Assembly: GCA_012838875.1 (NCBI GenBank)
Contig: DUOL01000144.1
Location: 1-27,389 of the forward strand
From: Bacteroidales bacterium
GTDB taxonomy: Bacteria; Bacteroidota; Bacteroidia; Bacteroidales; WCHB1-69
Reading direction: 5' to 3'
Length of the DNA stretch: 27,389 nucleotides
In this document: positions 15,724 to 23,943 of the stretch, one piece after another
How positions within the stretch are numbered: the first letter of the stretch is position 1
Layout of the letters: each line of letters opens with the position of its first letter
Notes under the pieces: generated by a model
What the model saw: the letters and a program-made list of their open reading frames with translations, nothing else
Databases searched by the model: none
Told to the model about the DNA's origin: nothing
Translations under genes and position numbers: made by a program

Positions 15724-17493
15724 TTAAACATTTTTCAAATAGTTCGCCAAGCCTTTCGCCTGAAAAATCCCTAATAGCTTATCGGGGAGCGGTGAAAATT
15801 TGTATTGCTTATTTTGAATAGCGATGGCACCATTTTTGAAATCTATCGTAATCGTTTCATCTTTTTTGTAATTGTCCACCGCTTCGGGCACGACGAGAAT
15901 GGGCAATCCTTGGTTAATAGCGGAGCGGTAAAATATTCTATTCACCGATTTACAAATAACCGCTTGAACGCCGGCAAAAGCTAATCCCACGGCGGGATGC
16001 TCACGCGAACTGCCGCAACCGAAATTTTCTCCTGCAACAATAATGTCCCCTTCTCCTACACGCGCAGCAAAAGTCTCATCAACCCCGGCAAAAAGATGGG
16101 GTAATATCTTTTCCGGCTCGGAACTTTTTACGTTATAGGTCAAACTTCCGGCAAACATAGCATCGGTATTCATATTATGCACATCGGCATAATTCCACAC
16201 TTTATGACTCAATCTATCATCGTTTTTCTCAACCTCAACCGTGGCTACTTGCTGTTTAGGGAATGGAAATTGTTGTTTTTGGTCTACATAAGGATTTGAA
16301 ATATAGCCATTTATAGCGGAAAAAGCTACGGTGGCGGGAGATGCTAAATAGATATTCGTTTCCTTATTTCCCATTCTCCCTTTAAAATTGCGGTTGGCGG
16401 TAGAAATAACATTGATATTACTTGCCGGAATCCCTTGTCCCGTACCTAAACAAGGACCACAAGAGGGAGCTAACACGCTCGCACCTGCCTGCATGAAAAT
16501 CTGTATTAATCCCTCTTCTATGGCTTGTAAATAGATTTTTTGTGAAGCCGGAATAATTAATAGTTGAAATTCCGCGGGAACTCTTTTACCCTTGAGAATC
16601 GCAGCTGCTATGCGTAAATCTTCAATTCTTCCGTTAGTACAAGTTCCGATAACGGCTTGTTTTACTTGAATATCGCTAACTTCAGCTACTGCTTTTACGT
16701 TGTCGACGTGGTGCGGAGCTGCTACGACAGGGAAAATCTCGTCAAGATTAATAGTAATTATTCTTGCATAGTTAGCATTTTCATCTGCCCAAACTCCCGA
16801 GCAAGGTTTTCCAAAATGCGCTTCTAAAACTTCATCTGCCGGAAAAACGGCATTTTTTGCTCCCATCTCTGAGGCTAAGTTTGCCAAGGTCATTCTATCG
16901 GAAATAGAGAGTGTTTTCACGCCTTCACCGTGATACTCTATTGACATGTAGTCAGCACCGGCAGAGCCTATCATGCCTATAATCCACAGTGCCAAATCTT
17001 TCGCATATACGCCATCTTTCATTTTTCCCGTAAGAACAATTTTCATTGTTTCGGGAACTCGAAACCAGGTTTCACCTTGCTTCCAAAGTCCAGCCGATTC
17101 CGTACGGTCAATTCCGGCGGCAAACGCATTAAACGCCCCGGCTGTACAGGTATGACTGTCGCTTCCTACGATAATCATTCCCGGTTTAGCGTATTCTGCC
17201 ATAATTTGATGACAAATTCCTTTTCCTACATCATGGAATTTTTTAATTTTTTGTTCTTTAACAATATCTCTAATCTTCTGATAATCATCAGCTAACGCTG
17301 CTGAGGTTGGAGGTGCATTATGGTCTAACACTATTAATAATTGGTCGGGGTCGGCGACTTTAACACCGTTCATCTTAGCAAAGGTTGCCGCGATACTTGC
17401 CGTGTTATCATGTGTTAATACAAGATTTGGCTTTGCGAAAACAATAGCTCCGCAGTCGGCGCCAAAAATTTTTTCTACAAACGTTTTTCCCAT
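15724..17493 (-). CDS. Fused LeuC-LeuD-type hydro-lyase (aconitase superfamily)
   Basis: This 589-residue enzyme with a [4Fe-4S] cluster catalyses a dehydration/rehydration that moves a hydroxyl group on a di- or tricarboxylic acid. Residues about 1-420 form the LeuC-like catalytic part. The cluster ligands are C285 (GTCTNGR) and C345/C348 (PSCGPCLG), and VGSDSHTCTAGAF is the substrate-side motif. Residues about 430-589 form the LeuD-like swivel domain with GENFGCGSSREHP. Each part has the short, archaeal/homoaconitase-type length, here joined in one chain. The substrate is ambiguous: isopropylmalate, homoaconitate, a dimethylmalate-type acid, or citrate. No leuA, leuB or citrate-cycle gene is adjacent. 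It follows pta and a tiny ORF on the same strand, so it may be the last gene of that unit. Confidence 0.88.
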   Translation of the reverse strand: MGKTFVEKIFGADCGAIVFAKPNLVLTHDNTASIAATFAKMNGVKVADPDQLLIVLDHNAPPTSAALADDYQKIRDIVKEQKIKKFHDVGKGICHQIMAEYAKPGMIIVGSDSHTCTAGAFNAFAAGIDRTESAGLWKQGETWFRVPETMKIVLTGKMKDGVYAKDLALWIIGMIGSAGADYMSIEYHGEGVKTLSISDRMTLANLASEMGAKNAVFPADEVLEAHFGKPCSGVWADENANYARIITINLDEIFPVVAAPHHVDNVKAVAEVSDIQVKQAVIGTCTNGRIEDLRIAAAILKGKRVPAEFQLLIIPASQKIYLQAIEEGLIQIFMQAGASVLAPSCGPCLGTGQGIPASNINVISTANRNFKGRMGNKETNIYLASPATVAFSAINGYISNPYVDQKQQFPFPKQQVATVEVEKNDDRLSHKVWNYADVHNMNTDAMFAGSLTYNVKSSEPEKILPHLFAGVDETFAARVGEGDIIVAGENFGCGSSREHPAVGLAFAGVQAVICKSVNRIFYRSAINQGLPILVVPEAVDNYKKDETITIDFKNGAIAIQNKQYKFSPLPDKLLGIFQAKGLANYLKNV

Positions 17494-17554
17494 TTTAAAT
17501 GAATTATTTTAATAAACGATAAACTATTTTAACTTTAAGATGAATAACCAATTT

Positions 17555-17755
17555 TTAATACTTTCCAAGCGTATCATTTTCTAAAGAGATAGCTAATAAT
17601 AGCGAGAAGGAATCTTGTGTCAAAAGTTTCAACTTTCCTGTCCGAAAGCCTTCTAACTTAGTATAATTTTGTTGAGCAAGAAGTTGTTTATTTGTAAACA
17701 AACAAAGCGAAAAGAGTAAGAATAAATAAAGAAGAAATCTCTTATATTTCAACAT
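17555..17755 (-). CDS. Tiny exported protein, unknown (possibly a remnant)
   Basis: This 66-codon ORF has a clear signal-peptide-like start: LKYKR, then a hydrophobic run LYLFLLFSLCLF, then a cleavage-like LLAQQN. About 36 residues of mature sequence follow, without recognisable motifs. It lies 18 bp after the pta stop and 61 bp before the LeuCD-like gene, so it is in an operon-like position. It could be a real small secreted protein or the front end of a decayed gene. Confidence 0.4.
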   Translation of the reverse strand: MLKYKRFLLYLFLLFSLCLFTNKQLLAQQNYTKLEGFRTGKLKLLTQDSFSLLLAISLENDTLGKY

Positions 17756-17773
17756 ATTAGATTATTAAAGTCA

Positions 17774-18775
17774 TCATTTTTGTTGAGCTTGGCAAGCCGT
17801 AATTGCCACTAGGCTTACGATGTCGTCTACGGAGCAACCTCGCGACAAGTCGTTAATCGGGGCTGCCATTCCTTGCATTATAGGACCTACAGCTTCTGCA
17901 CCTGCTAATCGTTGCACTAATTTGTAGGCGATATTTCCAACCTCCAAAGTCGGGAATACAAGGACGTTAGCTTTTCCTGCTATTTCGCTATTCGGAGCTT
18001 TGCTTGCCCCTATGGAAGGCACGATAGCGGCATCAGCCTGCAGTTCTCCATCAATTTTCAGGGTTGGGGCCATTTCTTTTGCTAATTGAGTCGCTTCCAC
18101 TACTTTATCCACCATTTCATGTTTTGCAGAGCCTTTGGTAGAAAAACTTAACATCGCTACACGTGGGTCAAGTCCTGCAATTTGTTTTGCGGTTTTAGCA
18201 CTAACTACGGCGATTTCGGCTAGCTCTTGACTTGTAGGGTTGGGGTGTGCCGCACAATCGGCAAAAACCATAACCCCGTTATCTCCCCATTGTTTATCTT
18301 TAAAAATCATCACGAATGCGCCGGAAACAACGGAAACGCCGGGTAATGTCTTCACTACTTGAAAAGCGGGACGCAACACATCTCCCGTAGCATTTAATGC
18401 ACCGGCAACTTCTCCGTCTACTTCGCCGTTTTTAATTAACAAAGTGGCTAAATAGAGAGGATTTTCCACTAATTTTCTTGCTTCCTCAATTGTCATGCCA
18501 CGTTTACTTCGAATTTGATACAGCATCTCGGCATAAAACTCTTTTTTCGGATTATTGCACGGGTCGATAATTTCTATTTTCTCTATATTCTTCAGTTGCA
18601 ACTCTTTAGCCTTCGCATGAATTGCATCTTTATTACCGAGTAAAACGATTGACGCGATACTTTTTTCGGTAATAATATCGGCTGCTTTTAATGTTCTTTC
18701 CTCTTCGCCTTCAGGAAGTACAATTTTCTTGTTCGCTTTTTTAGCACTCTCTTTAATTTGTTCTATTAAATTCAT
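17774..18775 (-). CDS. pta: Phosphate acetyltransferase
   Basis: This 333-residue cytosolic enzyme converts acetyl-CoA and phosphate to acetyl phosphate, the first step of ATP-yielding acetate formation. It has the length of the short, single-domain Pta class, without the DRTGG/N-terminal regulatory domain of enterobacterial enzymes. Diagnostic segments are IVLPEGEEERTLKAA near the N-terminus, GEVDGEVAGALNATGDVLRPA in the middle (shared with malic-enzyme/Pta domains), DCAAHPNPTSQELAEIA and the C-terminal VGPIMQGMAAPINDLSRG. The partner acetate kinase gene is not in the window. Transcription likely starts from the promoter at 18808-18837. Confidence 0.95.
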   Translation of the reverse strand: MNLIEQIKESAKKANKKIVLPEGEEERTLKAADIITEKSIASIVLLGNKDAIHAKAKELQLKNIEKIEIIDPCNNPKKEFYAEMLYQIRSKRGMTIEEARKLVENPLYLATLLIKNGEVDGEVAGALNATGDVLRPAFQVVKTLPGVSVVSGAFVMIFKDKQWGDNGVMVFADCAAHPNPTSQELAEIAVVSAKTAKQIAGLDPRVAMLSFSTKGSAKHEMVDKVVEATQLAKEMAPTLKIDGELQADAAIVPSIGASKAPNSEIAGKANVLVFPTLEVGNIAYKLVQRLAGAEAVGPIMQGMAAPINDLSRGCSVDDIVSLVAITACQAQQK

Positions 18776-18807
18776 AATTTTAAATTGTTATTATATTAAT
18801 TGGTTTG

Positions 18808-18837
18808 CAAATTTACAAGAAATAATTCAATTTCAAA
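18808..18837 (-). promoter_or_regulatory. Promoter of the pta unit
   Basis: On the minus strand TTTG (18834-18837) and TAAATTTG (18808-18815) are separated by 18 bp, close to the Bacteroidota -33/-7 arrangement. Transcription would begin about 25 nt before the pta ATG. Confidence 0.65.
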
Positions 18838-18889
18838 TAAAGATTAAAAAATAACCTTCTTTTCTCTTTCATTATTAGAAAATTTCGTG

Positions 18890-18897
18890 TAACTTTG
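18890..18897 (+). promoter_or_regulatory. Promoter -7 box for tdh
   Basis: TAACTTTG fits the TAnnTTTG consensus and lies 26 nt before the tdh ATG. A weak TTTC at 18867-18870 is 19 bp upstream, at the expected -33 distance. Confidence 0.55.
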
Positions 18898-18923
18898 CCA
18901 CACAAAAAAAACTAATCGATTAT

Positions 18924-19877
18924 ATGAAAAAAATATTAGTTATTGGAGCTTGTGGACAAATTGGTTCAGAGCTAACTCCTGCATTACGAAAGGTATATGG
19001 GAACGACAATGTAATTGCTTCAGATTTTGTTTTTCCTTTTAAAAATGAGGCTTTAAATAACAGCGGTCCGAGTTGCAAAATTGATGCTACACAAATTAAA
19101 GATATTGCTGATTGCGTCAAAAAGTATCATATTGATTCTATTTTCAATTTAGCGGCAATTTTGTCGGCAAAAGCCGAAGCTAATCCTTTGATGGGTTGGG
19201 ACATTGGTGTCGGAGCCGTACTAAACTGTCTTGAAGTGGCAAAAGAGTTCGGTTGTGCTGTTTTCACACCAAGCTCAATCGGTGCTTTCGGTCCTGAGAC
19301 ACCGGCAGACGGCACGCCCCAAGACACTATTCAACGTCCGAAAACAATTTACGGCATTACTAAGGTTACGGGAGAATTGCTCAGTGACTACTACTTTCTC
19401 CGTTACGGCGTTGACACACGCTCACTACGCTTTCCCGGATTAATCTCTAACGTTACTCTTCCCGGTGGCGGCACGACCGACTATGCTGTCGAAGTTTACT
19501 ATTCTGCTGTGAAGAATGAAACATTCTTCTGCCCACTTAAAAAGGGAACCTTTTTAGACATGATGTATATGCCGGACGCTATCAAAGCTTCAATTGACCT
19601 TATGGAAGCAAATCCCGATAAGCTCATTCATCGCAACTCTTTTAATGTTACTGCTATGAGCTTTGAGCCGGAAATGCTTTTTAATGAGATTAGGAAGCAC
19701 GTTCCTGATTTAAAAATTGAGTATCGTTACGATGAATTGCGTCAAAATATTGCTGATTCTTGGCCTAACTATATGGATGATAGTGCCGCCCGTGAAGAGT
19801 GGAACTGGAAACCCGAATATGACTTACAAACGATGACTGTTGACATGCTCCGCACTTTAAAAATGCGTTTCAAATAG
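18924..19877 (+). CDS. tdh: L-threonine 3-dehydrogenase, SDR type
   Basis: This 317-residue NAD-dependent enzyme oxidises L-threonine to 2-amino-3-oxobutyrate. It belongs to the extended short-chain dehydrogenase/epimerase class, not the zinc-dependent class of E. coli. The Rossmann motif GACGQIG lies at residues 8-14, and the catalytic pair is Y143/K147 in YGITK. The sequence LPGGGTTDYAVEVYY in the substrate half is typical of SDR threonine dehydrogenases. The assignment is strengthened by kbl two genes downstream, which consumes the unstable product. The same family includes UDP-sugar epimerases, which are less likely here. Confidence 0.9.
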   Translation: MKKILVIGACGQIGSELTPALRKVYGNDNVIASDFVFPFKNEALNNSGPSCKIDATQIKDIADCVKKYHIDSIFNLAAILSAKAEANPLMGWDIGVGAVLNCLEVAKEFGCAVFTPSSIGAFGPETPADGTPQDTIQRPKTIYGITKVTGELLSDYYFLRYGVDTRSLRFPGLISNVTLPGGGTTDYAVEVYYSAVKNETFFCPLKKGTFLDMMYMPDAIKASIDLMEANPDKLIHRNSFNVTAMSFEPEMLFNEIRKHVPDLKIEYRYDELRQNIADSWPNYMDDSAAREEWNWKPEYDLQTMTVDMLRTLKMRFK

Positions 19878-19903
19878 AGCGTTTTTTTTAATAATCTAAA
19901 ACT

Positions 19904-20710
19904 ATGTTCGACAACAATTTTTTAATACCCTTTTTACTTACCCTTTTTGCCGGCTTAGCGACAGGAATTGGCAGTTTAATCGCTTTTTTTGCTAAACGAA
20001 CCAATAAACGTTTTCTTTCATTTTCTCTCGGTTTTTCAGGTGGAGTGATGATGTACGTTGCTTTTGTCGAACTTTTCCAAGAGGCTCGAATAGGTTTTAT
20101 AACTGAAATGGGAGAAAAAATGGGCATGCTTACGACTGTGCTCTGTTTTTTCGGGGGAATTTTCTTAATCTGCATTATAGATAAGCTGATTCCTTCTGGT
20201 GAAAATCCTCATGAAATAAGGTCGGTAGAGAAAATGAGCGAAAAGCCTCCAAAAGATGCTAAGATGATGAGAGTCGGTCTCATTACGGCGTTAGGTATTG
20301 CAATTCATAACTTTCCCGAAGGTATTGCAACTTTCGTTTCTGCTTCGGAGCAACTTTCATTGGGTGTTGCTATTGCTATAGCTGTAGCCATTCATAATAT
20401 ACCGGAAGGAATCGCCGTTTCCATTCCAATTTATTTTGCTACCGGAAGTCGCCGAAAAGCTTTTCTCCTCTCATTTTTATCAGGCTTGTCCGAGCCGCTC
20501 GGAGCAGTAATAGCCTACTTGATTTTAACTCCATTTATTACTCCTTGCCTCATGAGTGGAATTCTTGCAGCAGTCGCCGGTATTATGGTTTTTATTGCTA
20601 TTGATGAACTCCTCCCCGCAGCACGAGAATATGGGGAACATCATATTGCTATTTACGGTATAATTGCGGGCATGGGCGTGATGGCTTTCAGTTTATTATT
20701 ACTCAATTAG
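19904..20710 (+). CDS. zupT: ZIP family divalent metal transporter (ZupT-like)
   Basis: This 268-residue inner-membrane importer of zinc and related divalent cations has eight predicted membrane segments, with the N-terminus starting in the first (about residues 7-27). The metal path motifs are present twice: HNFPEGIATF in segment IV and HNIPEGIAVS in segment V. The loop between segments III and IV is short and charged, as in ZupT. It lies 26 bp behind tdh and 41 bp ahead of kbl, so it appears co-transcribed with threonine catabolism. The link is unexplained, because SDR-type Tdh needs no zinc. Confidence 0.92.
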   Translation: MFDNNFLIPFLLTLFAGLATGIGSLIAFFAKRTNKRFLSFSLGFSGGVMMYVAFVELFQEARIGFITEMGEKMGMLTTVLCFFGGIFLICIIDKLIPSGENPHEIRSVEKMSEKPPKDAKMMRVGLITALGIAIHNFPEGIATFVSASEQLSLGVAIAIAVAIHNIPEGIAVSIPIYFATGSRRKAFLLSFLSGLSEPLGAVIAYLILTPFITPCLMSGILAAVAGIMVFIAIDELLPAAREYGEHHIAIYGIIAGMGVMAFSLLLLN

Positions 20711-20751
20711 CATGTTAAAATAAATTATAATATTCATAAATATAAAACGCT

Positions 20752-21939
20752 ATGTATCAGAATTTTCAGACCTATTTACAAGATGAATTATCAAAAATTG
20801 AAGATGCCGGATTGTATAAAAAAGAACGAATTATCGTTTCTCCTCAAGGCAGTGAAATTATCTTAGAAAACGGAAAAAAATTACTTAATTTCTGTGCTAA
20901 TAACTATTTAGGATTGGCTAATAATCCTAAACTAATTGAGGCTGCCAAAAAAGCACTTGACACGCACGGTTACGGTATGGCTTCGGTGCGTTTTATTTGT
21001 GGCTGCTCCGATTTACATAAAGAGTTGGAAGAAAAAATTGCTAAATTTTTTGGGACAGAAGATACCATTTTATATGCCGCATGCTTTGACGCAAACGGCG
21101 GACTGTTTGAACCTCTCCTAAGTGCTGAAGACGCTGTTATTTCCGATATGCTAAACCACGCTTCAATTATTGACGGCGTGCGTCTTTGTAAAGCTGTTCG
21201 TTACCGCTACGCGAATGCCGATATGGAAGATTTAGAAAAACAATTACAAATGGCTCAAGCACAACGCTTTAGATTAATTGTTACAGATGGCGTTTTCTCT
21301 ATGGACGGCAATGTAGCTCCGATAGATAAGATTTTGAAATTAGCTGAAAAATATGACGCTCTTGTGATGATTGATGAGTCGCACTCTGCTGGTGTGGTAG
21401 GAAAAACAGGAAGAGGCGTTACCGAACTTTTTAATTGCCGCGGTAAAGTTGAAATTATCACAGGCACACTCGGAAAAGCTTTCGGCGGTGCTATCGGCGG
21501 CTTTACAACAGGAAAAAAAGAAATTATTGATATGCTCCGCCAACGTTCGCGTCCTTATCTCTTTTCCAACTCAATTCCTCCATTAGTTGCCGCCGCAGGT
21601 AGCAAAATGATAGATATTATGTCAGAAACTAACGAACTACAAGATAAATTACACGAAAATACCGACTATTTTACTACCAAAATGAAAAACGCAGGTTTTG
21701 ATATTAAACCTACTCAATCCGCTATTTGTGCCGTTATGCTTTACGACGCTAAATTGTCGCAAATTATGGCATCTAAACTTCAAGACGAAGGTATTTATGT
21801 TACCGGTTTTTACTATCCGGTTGTACCGAAAGACCAAGCAAGAATCCGTGTTCAACTTTCTGCGGCTCATAATAGAGCAGACCTTGATAAGTGCATCGAT
21901 GCCTTTGTTAAAGTTGGAAAAGAATTAAAAGTAATTTAA
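20752..21939 (+). CDS. kbl: Glycine C-acetyltransferase (2-amino-3-ketobutyrate CoA ligase)
   Basis: This 395-residue PLP enzyme of the alpha-oxoamine synthase family splits 2-amino-3-oxobutyrate with CoA to glycine and acetyl-CoA, completing threonine breakdown. The cofactor lysine is K242 in GTLGKAFGGAIGG. Other family features are NFCANNYLGLANNP near residue 50, the GMASVRFICG loop and VMIDESHSAGVVG with the cofactor-binding Asp and His. Close relatives (BioF, HemA, serine palmitoyltransferase) share these motifs. The pairing with tdh and the N-terminal sequence favour Kbl. It ends 35 bp from the convergent recF gene, with no obvious terminator hairpin between them. Confidence 0.94.
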   Translation: MYQNFQTYLQDELSKIEDAGLYKKERIIVSPQGSEIILENGKKLLNFCANNYLGLANNPKLIEAAKKALDTHGYGMASVRFICGCSDLHKELEEKIAKFFGTEDTILYAACFDANGGLFEPLLSAEDAVISDMLNHASIIDGVRLCKAVRYRYANADMEDLEKQLQMAQAQRFRLIVTDGVFSMDGNVAPIDKILKLAEKYDALVMIDESHSAGVVGKTGRGVTELFNCRGKVEIITGTLGKAFGGAIGGFTTGKKEIIDMLRQRSRPYLFSNSIPPLVAAAGSKMIDIMSETNELQDKLHENTDYFTTKMKNAGFDIKPTQSAICAVMLYDAKLSQIMASKLQDEGIYVTGFYYPVVPKDQARIRVQLSAAHNRADLDKCIDAFVKVGKELKVI

Positions 21940-21974
21940 AAGTAAAAATTAGTTGACCTATTTTTGCCCGTTAA

Positions 21975-23081
21975 CTAAATCATTTTTTGAGTATTAATAT
22001 CATAGAGCGTATGCTCAATGTGATATTCGTTTAATATTTGATGTAAGCGATTTTTATCCGTATCGGAAATAAAAACTTGACCGAAAAATTTCTCCCCTAC
22101 TAAATCTAATAAATGAGCTATACGCTTTGGGTCCAATTTATCGAAAATGTCATCTAATAAAAGTATCGGTTTTCTTTTTGTTTTAGAAAAAATATAGTCA
22201 AATTGTGATAATTTCAGGGCTAAAGAGAACGATTTTTGCTGTCCTTGCGAACCAAAACGTTTTATAGGTTTGTCCGAACCGATATAAAACAGATAGTCGT
22301 CTTTGTGAACGCCAAAATTGGTAAAGCCCAAACGAAAATCAACCTGACTTGTGCTTTTAAGTCCCTCCTCAAAAGAGCATTTCTCTAATCCTGATTCATA
22401 CACTATATCCACTTCTTCCTGATTTCCTGACAATTGAGAATAATAGTTTTTAAAAATGGGTAATATTTCAGCAATAAAAGCTTTTCTTTTTTCAAAAATA
22501 GAATAGCCTAACGGAATTAATTGATTATCGAATATTTGTATTAATGACATATCATAATTTCTTGTTTCGTTGCACTGCTTTAACACGGCATTTCGTTGCA
22601 TAATTAATTTTTGATAAGATATCAACTGATATAAATATTCTTTATCAAATTGAGAAATTATGACGTCAAAAAATTTTCTTCTTAATTCGCTTCCGCCATT
22701 AATAATATCATTATCGTATGGTGAAACCATAATTAAAGGGTAGCGACCGATATGGTCACTCAATCGCTCATACTCTTTTCCATTCGACTTCATTACTTTT
22801 CGCGCCCCTTTTTTGTACGTACAACTTATTTTATCGATAGTATTCAGCTCCGGATTAGAAAAAACTCCATGAATAGCAAAAAGTTCTTCATCAAATTTGA
22901 TAGAAAAGATATCTTGACCTGAAAAATAACTTTTGCAAAAAGAGAGATAATGAATTGCGTCCAGCAGATTGGTCTTTCCGCAACCGTTACTCCCAACAAT
23001 ACCATTCACCTTACCATTAAAATCAAATTGTAATGATTTATAATTTTTAAAATTAATAAGTTGAATTTTATCTAAGTGCAT
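21975..23081 (-). CDS. recF: DNA replication and repair protein RecF
   Basis: This 368-residue SMC-like ATPase loads RecA at single-strand gaps together with RecO and RecR. The N-terminal strand LDKIQLINFKNYKSL and Walker A GSNGCGKTN (about residues 31-39) are typical. The ABC-like signature is GSQGQQKSFSLALKLSQ, and Walker B is ILLLDDIFDKLD. A helical arm lies between. The gene is intact and of normal length. It follows the ribosomal cluster on the same strand but is separated from rplQ by a strong hairpin. A -7-like TAATTTTG at 23111-23118 may drive it. Confidence 0.96.
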   Translation of the reverse strand: MHLDKIQLINFKNYKSLQFDFNGKVNGIVGSNGCGKTNLLDAIHYLSFCKSYFSGQDIFSIKFDEELFAIHGVFSNPELNTIDKISCTYKKGARKVMKSNGKEYERLSDHIGRYPLIMVSPYDNDIINGGSELRRKFFDVIISQFDKEYLYQLISYQKLIMQRNAVLKQCNETRNYDMSLIQIFDNQLIPLGYSIFEKRKAFIAEILPIFKNYYSQLSGNQEEVDIVYESGLEKCSFEEGLKSTSQVDFRLGFTNFGVHKDDYLFYIGSDKPIKRFGSQGQQKSFSLALKLSQFDYIFSKTKRKPILLLDDIFDKLDPKRIAHLLDLVGEKFFGQVFISDTDKNRLHQILNEYHIEHTLYDINTQKMI

Positions 23082-23110
23082 GGACTAATAATTAGCGAAA
23101 GTTAGCTTTG

Positions 23111-23118
23111 CAAAATTA
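23111..23118 (-). promoter_or_regulatory. Promoter -7 box candidate for recF
   Basis: The minus strand reads TAATTTTG, 30 nt upstream of the recF ATG and downstream of the ribosomal-operon terminator. There is no good -33 match. Confidence 0.4.
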
Positions 23119-23186
23119 ATAAAAAAAGCCGAGTTATAAATGAAAGGAACGTAAACAAAAATTCCTTGTGCTATTATAATTCAATA

Positions 23187-23222
23187 AAAGAGGGATAAAC
23201 TTTTTTAAATTTATCCCTCTTT
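23187..23222 (-). terminator. Terminator hairpin of the ribosomal-protein/rpoA operon
   Basis: Perfect 13-bp arms AAAGAGGGATAAA (23187-23199) and TTTATCCCTCTTT (23210-23222) pair around a 10-nt loop, 21 bp after the rplQ stop. The following minus-strand sequence is T-rich but not a pure T run. Confidence 0.8.
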
Positions 23223-23243
23223 ACTATAAATTGAAATTCTATT

Positions 23244-23939
23244 TTATTTTTCAGGTGTTGTTTCTGAAGTTTCCTCAGCCGTATCGGTAGGTTCTTCGGT
23301 TTGTTTAGGTTCTTCTACTGCTGTTTCTGCTGCAGGTGCAGTTTCTTTTTCAACTGCCTGCGGTTCTTCAACAATCGGTTCAACTGTTTCAGCTGTCGGT
23401 TCTTCGGCTGTCGGTTCTTCTTCGACAATCGGTTCAACTGTTTCGGCTGTTGGTTCTTCGGCAATTTGCTCAACCGTTTCTGTTTGAGTTTCTTCCACTG
23501 TCGGTTTTGCGGTTGCGGTTGATTTTCTACTTCTTCGTGTTCTGGTAGTTTTCTTAGTTTCCTTCTGTGTTGTATAATCTTCATTATAATCAACAAGTTC
23601 TATAATACACATTTCTGCATTATCACCTTGTCTGAAGCCTGTTTTCAAAATTCGTAAATAGCCTCCCGGGCGGTCGGCGACTTTTTGAGAAATTTCTCTA
23701 AATAGCTCGGTTACGGCATATTTATCTTGCAAATAAGAAAAAACTACACGTCTTGAATGGGTCGTATCGTTTTTACTTTTAGTAATGAGTGGTTCAAGAT
23801 ATTTTCTCAATTCTTTAGCTTTAGCAAGTGTAGTAGTAATTCTCTTATGCATAATCAACGATGCAGCCATATTTGAAAGCATGGCGGCACGGTGTGAGCT
23901 TGTTCTTCCTAACTGATTTATTCTTTTAGCGTGTCTCAT
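23244..23939 (-). CDS. rplQ: 50S ribosomal protein L17 with long acidic C-terminal extension
   Basis: L17 binds 23S rRNA at the peptide exit side of the large subunit. Residues about 1-120 are the normal domain: RHAKRINQLGRTSSHRAAML, the RITTTLAKAKELR helix and RPGGYLRILKTGFRQGDNAEM. The remaining 110 or so residues are unusual. A basic linker (KKTTRTRRSRKS) is followed by a low-complexity tail of Glu, Thr, Pro, Ala and Val, with a repeated unit EEPTAETVEPIVEE present twice. Total length is 231, against roughly 120-160 for common L17. It is the last gene of the operon, 4 bp behind rpoA. Confidence 0.96.
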   Translation of the reverse strand: MRHAKRINQLGRTSSHRAAMLSNMAASLIMHKRITTTLAKAKELRKYLEPLITKSKNDTTHSRRVVFSYLQDKYAVTELFREISQKVADRPGGYLRILKTGFRQGDNAEMCIIELVDYNEDYTTQKETKKTTRTRRSRKSTATAKPTVEETQTETVEQIAEEPTAETVEPIVEEEPTAEEPTAETVEPIVEEPQAVEKETAPAAETAVEEPKQTEEPTDTAEETSETTPEK

Positions 23940-23943
23940 TTTC

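Noticed and set aside
23301..23596. Cys/Phe-rich and Gln/Leu-rich ORFs over the rplQ tail
   Set aside because: They are other-frame readings of the repetitive acidic L17 extension and contain no independent signal.
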